Positions 60,260 through 64,000 of a stretch of DNA of 64,000 nt are shown one piece after another. Made by a program: the position numbers and the translations under genes. The notes under the pieces were generated by a model that was given only the letters and a program-made list of their open reading frames with translations, ran no database searches and had not been told where the DNA came from. The stretch is from Microbacterium sp. C5A9 (lineage in GTDB: Bacteria > Actinomycetota > Actinomycetes > Actinomycetales > Microbacteriaceae). The stretch spans positions 558,001 through 622,000 of the forward strand of contig NZ_JABXGD010000002.1 in NCBI RefSeq assembly GCF_022627955.1, written 5' to 3'. Within the stretch, counting starts at the first letter, position 1, and the number at the start of each line of letters is the position of its first letter.

Positions 60260-61879
60260 TCAGCGCACCCGATCGGAGATCACGGCGCCGGGATTCAGGA
60301 TCCCGGTCGGATCGAGCTCGCGCTTGATCGCGGCCAGGATGCGCACACCGGTCTCGCCGATCTCCTGCTCGAGCCACGGAGCGTGGTCTCGGCCGACGGC
60401 GTGGTGGTGGCTGATCGTGCCGCCGCCCGCGATGATCGCGTCGTTCGCGCGCGCCTTGACCTGCGCCCACACCTCCAGGGGATCCGTGCGGATGCCGGCC
60501 AGCACCGTGAAGTACAGGGATGCCCCCGTCGGGTAGACGTGGGAGACATGGCACATGACGTACGACCTGGCGCCGGCGCCGGTGAGTCCGTCGCGCAGTG
60601 CGGCCGTGACAGCCGCCTTGAGAGTGGGGATGTTCGACCACGTGGTCGCCGTCTCGAGCGTCTCACAGAACACGCCGGCATCCAGGAGAGAGTCGCGCAG
60701 ATACGGGCCGTCGAAGCGTCCGTCGAGCCAGTCCTCGGCGCCGCTGTCTCCCGCCGAGGTTCCTCCCGCGGCGGCGAGGAGCGCCGCGGTGCGTGCGCGA
60801 CGCTCCTCGACGCCTGCACCCTCGTAGACGGTGACGACTCCGGCTCCCCGCGAGAGAGCCTTGCCGATCCTGCCCACCTGGGCGAGGCTGACAGCGGTCT
60901 CCGCCTCGTCGGACAGGCGGATGACCGTCGGCCCGCCGCCCTGCTGCACGACCTGACGCAACGCCTCGAGACCCGCGTCGAAGTCCGGGAAGGTCCAGGA
61001 CTCGAGCATGCGCTCGTGCGGGATCGGATGAACGCGGACTCGGACCTCGGTGATGACGCCGAAGATGCCCTCCGACCCGAGGAAGACCCTGATGAGGTCG
61101 GGTCCCGCCGCAGACCCCGGCGACCGGCCGAGCTCGATGTCCCCGGTCGGGGTGGCCACGCGGATGCCCGTGACCATGGTGTCGAAGCGGCCGTACCCCG
61201 CCGAGTTCTGCCCCGAGGACCGGGCTGCGGCGAAGCCCCCGATCGTCGCATGGCGGAAGCTCTGCGGGTAGTGGCCGAGCTCGTAGCCGTGCGCACCCAG
61301 CAGCGCCTCGGCATCCGGTCCGCTGGTGCCGGCGCCGAGTACTGCGTCACCGCTCACCGGGTCGAAGCGCAGAAGACCGGTGAGTCTTCTCATGTCGAGA
61401 CTCACGACCGCGCGGTGTGCGCCTCGCTCGGGATCCAGCGCACCGACGACGCTCGTGCCCCCGCCGAACGGGATGACCGCGACGCCCCGGTCGGCGGCGG
61501 CCGCGAGCACCCCGGCGACCTCCTCATGATCGCCGGGCAGGATCACGGCATCCGGAGCCTCCTGGTGCAGCCGACGCCGTCGCAGCAGGTCGGGCGTCGA
61601 ACGGCCCCCCGCGTGGCGGATGCGAGCGTCGTCCGACACATCGATGCGATCGTGGCCGACGATCTCCGCGAAGGCCGCGAGGTCATCTGGTCGCAGCGCG
61701 GAGGCGTCGAGGCGCACATCCTCGAGCTCGACGGGTTCAGCAGGCGTGCGGATCCGTCCGAGAAGGAGCGGCAGCAGTGCGCGCACGGAGCGGGGAAGGG
61801 AAGTCGCCTTCGCAGGGTCGCCCCAGCCGTTCCATCGCATCTCGGTGCGCTCGGCGACACTGCCGTTCTCTTGACCCAT
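60260..61879 (-). CDS. FAD-binding oxidase, alkyldihydroxyacetonephosphate synthase-like
   Basis: 539 residues of the VAO/PCMH flavoprotein fold. FAD loop 'VIPFGGGTSVVGAL', 'YPQSFRHATIGGFAAARSSGQNSAGYGRFDTMVTG' and 'VHPIPHERMLESWTFPDFDAGLEALRQVV' match AGPS-like proteins, which swap an acyl for an alkyl chain on dihydroxyacetone phosphate; other members are D-lactate or glycolate dehydrogenases. ATG at 61879 is used; an ATG 13 codons in (MRWNGWG) may be the real start, because it fits the common family opening. It is the first gene of AGPS-DAGK-GMC. Confidence 0.85.
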   Translation of the reverse strand: MGQENGSVAERTEMRWNGWGDPAKATSLPRSVRALLPLLLGRIRTPAEPVELEDVRLDASALRPDDLAAFAEIVGHDRIDVSDDARIRHAGGRSTPDLLRRRRLHQEAPDAVILPGDHEEVAGVLAAAADRGVAVIPFGGGTSVVGALDPERGAHRAVVSLDMRRLTGLLRFDPVSGDAVLGAGTSGPDAEALLGAHGYELGHYPQSFRHATIGGFAAARSSGQNSAGYGRFDTMVTGIRVATPTGDIELGRSPGSAAGPDLIRVFLGSEGIFGVITEVRVRVHPIPHERMLESWTFPDFDAGLEALRQVVQQGGGPTVIRLSDEAETAVSLAQVGRIGKALSRGAGVVTVYEGAGVEERRARTAALLAAAGGTSAGDSGAEDWLDGRFDGPYLRDSLLDAGVFCETLETATTWSNIPTLKAAVTAALRDGLTGAGARSYVMCHVSHVYPTGASLYFTVLAGIRTDPLEVWAQVKARANDAIIAGGGTISHHHAVGRDHAPWLEQEIGETGVRILAAIKRELDPTGILNPGAVISDRVR

Positions 61880-61881
61880 GC

Positions 61882-61894
61882 GTTACAGTGTGAC
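61882..61894. promoter_or_regulatory. Candidate operator between AGPS-like and TetR genes
   Basis: GTTACAGTGTGAC is a near-palindrome (one mismatch between arms) filling most of the 20-base gap between the two divergent start codons. TetR-family proteins usually bind a site of this kind next to their own gene. Confidence 0.5.
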
Positions 61895-61899
61895 AGATC

Positions 61900-62502
61900 A
61901 TGGAAGAACGTCAAGCGATGGCAGCGCCGACGACGGTGCCCGAATGGGATGCCACCCACACTCTCATCCTCGATGCGGCTGACGAGCTGATCGGTCGCCG
62001 AGGTGTGCACGGCGTGACCATCGCCGAGCTCGCACGCCGTGCGGGCCGCAGCCGCCCGACGATCTACCGCACCTGGAACGACGCCGACGATGTCGTGCGC
62101 GCCGCGCTCCTCCGACGCGTCGCGACCATCGTGGCCGAGTTCCCGACCCACGCCCGCACACGGAGCGATCTCGTCGACGACGTGCTGAGATTCTCTGCGC
62201 TCTTCCGCGCCGACTCCGTCTACGGCCGGCTGCTCGCGGACGAGCCGGAGGTCTTCACCCGGTACACGCTGCAGCGCGTCGGATCGAGTCAGCGACTGAT
62301 CCTGCACTGGCTCGCCGCATCGATCCGCACCACGCAGCAGGGCGGCACCGTGCGGCAGGGCGAGCCGGACGAGATCGCCGTGATGCTGCTGCTCATCGCG
62401 CAGTCGGCGGTCCTCTCCCACGGCACGGTCTCCGAGCTCATCTCCGAGGCCTCGTGGGAGCGGGAGCTGCGCACGGCGCTCGACGGGCTGCTCCGACCAT
62501 GA
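61900..62502 (+). CDS. TetR family transcriptional regulator
   Basis: 200 residues. The N-terminal helix-turn-helix is 'GVHGVTIAELARRAGRSRPTIYRTWNDADDVV'; the C-terminal ligand domain is divergent. ATG at 61900 is the first start; an ATG six codons in is also possible. The stop overlaps the glpD start (ATGA). Position between AGPS-like and glpD genes suggests it controls both directions. Confidence 0.92.
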   Translation: MEERQAMAAPTTVPEWDATHTLILDAADELIGRRGVHGVTIAELARRAGRSRPTIYRTWNDADDVVRAALLRRVATIVAEFPTHARTRSDLVDDVLRFSALFRADSVYGRLLADEPEVFTRYTLQRVGSSQRLILHWLAASIRTTQQGGTVRQGEPDEIAVMLLLIAQSAVLSHGTVSELISEASWERELRTALDGLLRP

Positions 62503-63941
62503 CGGTGTGCTCCCCCGACCTCAACGTCGCGCGTCGGGCTGCAGAGCTCGCTCGGATCGCCGAGGACACGCTCGACGTCCTCGTGATCGGCGGCGGCATC
62601 ACGGGTGTCGGAGTCGCACTCGACGCGGCGTCCCGCGGTCTGTCGGTCGCTCTTCTCGAAGCGGACGACCTCGCCTTCGGGACGAGCCGCTTCAGTTCGA
62701 AGCTCGTGCACGGGGGCCTTCGCTACCTGGCCACCGGTGATGTGGCGACCGCGAGGGAGAGCGCACACGAGCGCCACCTTCTGATGACGGTGATCGCTCC
62801 GCACCTCATCAGACCCCTCGGCCAGCTTCTGCCGTTCACACACGGCGTCACCGCACGGCAGCGGGCGGCGGGCGTGGTCGGAATGGGCATGGGCGACCTG
62901 CTGCGCATGCGAGCGCGAACAACCCGTACGACGCTGCCACCGCCGCGCCTCGTGTCGGCGCGCACCGCGCGTGCTCTCGTCCCCGCTCTGGACCGCCGGG
63001 GTCTGCACGGGGGCATGCTCTCGTTCGACGGGCAGCTGATCGACGACGCGCGACTCGTGGTGACGGCGGCGCGCACGGCAGCGAGCCTCGGCGCACGCAT
63101 CCTCACGCGTGTCAGAGCGCAGGACCTGCATGCCGAGGGAGCATCGGCGCACGATGCCCTGACCGGCGAGCGGCTCGACATCCGCGCCCGCAGCGTGATC
63201 AACGCCACCGGCGTCTGGGCCGGCACGCTGGACGAGTCGATCACCGTGCGGCCCAGTCGCGGGACCCACATCGTGCTCGATGCCGCCGACCTCGGGGGAC
63301 CCTCGGCAGCGCTCACGATCCCCCACCACGGCTCGATCAGCCGCTACGTGTTCGCCCTGCCGCAGCAGAGCGGGAGGGTGATCGTGGGTCTGACGGACGA
63401 GGATGCTCCAGGGCCCGTGCCGCGGATCGCGACCCCGACCGGCGGGGAGATCGCGTTCCTGCTCGAGACGCTCAATCGGGTGCTCGCGGAGCCGATCCGG
63501 CTCGAGCAGGTCCGAGGTGCCTTCGCCGGTCTTCGCCCGCTCGTCGACACCGGCGCCGACTCGACGGCCGACATCTCTCGACGGCATCTGGTCGCGGACT
63601 CTCCGGCCGGATTCGTCAACGTGCTCGGAGGCAAGCTGACGACGTACCGGCGGATGGCTGAGGAGGCGGTCGACCTCGCCTCGCGAGTCGGCGGCCTGGA
63701 TGCCGCTCCGAGCCGGACGGCGTCCCTCCGACTCACCGACACCGGCAGAGCCATGTCCGACACCGCCCCCGGCGGCCCGTCGCGCGCGCAGGTCGAGTTC
63801 GCCGTACGTGCGGAAGGGGCGATGACCGTCGACGACGTCCTCGATCGACGCACGCGGATCGGTCTCGTGGATGCCGATCGACTGCGCATGCAGCCCCTCG
63901 TCGAGACGATCCTCGCCGAGACCCTTTCCGATCTCGCCTGA
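62499..63941 (+). CDS. glpD: Glycerol-3-phosphate dehydrogenase/oxidase (GlpD family)
   Basis: 480 residues. FAD site 'DVLVIGGGITGVGVALDAASRGLSVALLEADDLAFGTSRFSSKLVHGGLRYLATGD' matches GlpD exactly in pattern. 'VINATGVWAGTLD' and 'VNVLGGKLTTYRRMAEEAVD' are conserved, the latter in the domain end. It oxidises glycerol 3-phosphate to dihydroxyacetone phosphate at the membrane; DHAP is also the head-group precursor for the AGPS-type reaction encoded divergently. The shorter C-terminal region (480 residues) is within the actinobacterial range. Confidence 0.94.
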   Translation: MTVCSPDLNVARRAAELARIAEDTLDVLVIGGGITGVGVALDAASRGLSVALLEADDLAFGTSRFSSKLVHGGLRYLATGDVATARESAHERHLLMTVIAPHLIRPLGQLLPFTHGVTARQRAAGVVGMGMGDLLRMRARTTRTTLPPPRLVSARTARALVPALDRRGLHGGMLSFDGQLIDDARLVVTAARTAASLGARILTRVRAQDLHAEGASAHDALTGERLDIRARSVINATGVWAGTLDESITVRPSRGTHIVLDAADLGGPSAALTIPHHGSISRYVFALPQQSGRVIVGLTDEDAPGPVPRIATPTGGEIAFLLETLNRVLAEPIRLEQVRGAFAGLRPLVDTGADSTADISRRHLVADSPAGFVNVLGGKLTTYRRMAEEAVDLASRVGGLDAAPSRTASLRLTDTGRAMSDTAPGGPSRAQVEFAVRAEGAMTVDDVLDRRTRIGLVDADRLRMQPLVETILAETLSDLA

Positions 63942-64000
63942 GAGGTTGAGGCGAGCACTTCCGCCCGACGCGTATCCGCATCGCGGCGCAGCGACGAACG

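Noticed and set aside
1..64000. CRISPR array
   Set aside because: No regular repeats with unique spacers of 25-45 bases were seen; only short isolated direct repeats.
63942..64000. Gene after glpD at the right window edge
   Set aside because: Only 59 bases remain, with no start or conserved sequence that I can support.

Overview
The window is a high-GC actinobacterial chromosome segment. It is most likely from Microbacterium or a close relative in the Microbacteriaceae. The evidence is the conserved block rsh-secF-secD-yajC-ruvB-ruvA-ruvC-yebC-pdxT-pdxS-HIT-thrS, the DUF3000-RNase D-FadA-FadB run, several GTG or TTG starts, DtxR- and GlnR-like sites, and an actinobacterial-type LexA box. No species can be named from sequence alone.

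Region 1 (1-8830) is a housekeeping block on the minus strand: yebC, ruvC-ruvA-ruvB (Holliday junction processing), yajC-secD-secF (protein export) and rsh ((p)ppGpp metabolism). A gene cut by the window edge ends at 220. Region 2 (8989-16846) breaks into that block with a kinase-fold phosphotransferase, a PLP-dependent decarboxylase and a Wadjet/MksBEF-type SMC operon, jetA-jetB-jetC. No jetD follows jetC. Region 3 (16980-23741) is a vitamin B6 module: pdxST (de novo synthesis) faces a MocR-type regulator and a pyridoxal kinase (salvage). HIT, thrS and a YnfA-like gene follow. Region 4 (23775-28651) holds a two-component system, a hydrolase, a DoxX-like protein and a photolyase.

Region 5 (about 29300-35740) is foreign. 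By eye it is lower in GC, and it carries a phage tail-protein fragment, small unknown proteins, a DUF2510-PH protein, a DUF4145/HEPN-like protein, an SOS-box-controlled divergent pair, a Panacea (DUF4065) and MazF-like toxin-antitoxin pair, and a ParB-like phage protein. It ends against a tRNA cluster (Val-GAC, Cys, Gly; then Val-CAC on the other strand). On its left it abuts an SDR gene that has lost its N-terminal third. No integrase or structural operon remains, so it looks like a decayed tRNA-associated prophage that keeps its accessory genes.

Region 6 (36349-44012) has a fatty acid desaturase, an unknown protein, and an iron module. The iron module is an AraC regulator, a substrate-binding lipoprotein, a siderophore-interacting reductase, two FecCD permeases and an ATPase, with a DtxR-like box in front. 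Region 7 (44084-49761) has a SnoaL protein next to an ECF-like sigma factor, a GIY-YIG protein, two small membrane proteins, a lone PemK-like protein, an ammonium transporter with a GlnR-like box, and ZapE. Region 8 (49909-57629) has a rhodanese, SufE, a hydrolase, DUF3000, RNase D and the FadA/FadB beta-oxidation pair. Region 9 (57693-63941) pairs a minus-strand lipid/redox operon (AGPS-like flavoprotein, diacylglycerol-kinase-like protein, GMC oxidoreductase) with a divergent TetR-glpD operon across only 20 bp.

The parts most worth a second look are the nuclease-less Jet operon, the Panacea-MazF-like pair with its neighbours in the prophage remnant, the SOS-box pair, the split sigma-SnoaL arrangement, and the TetR/glpD/AGPS/lipid-kinase locus.
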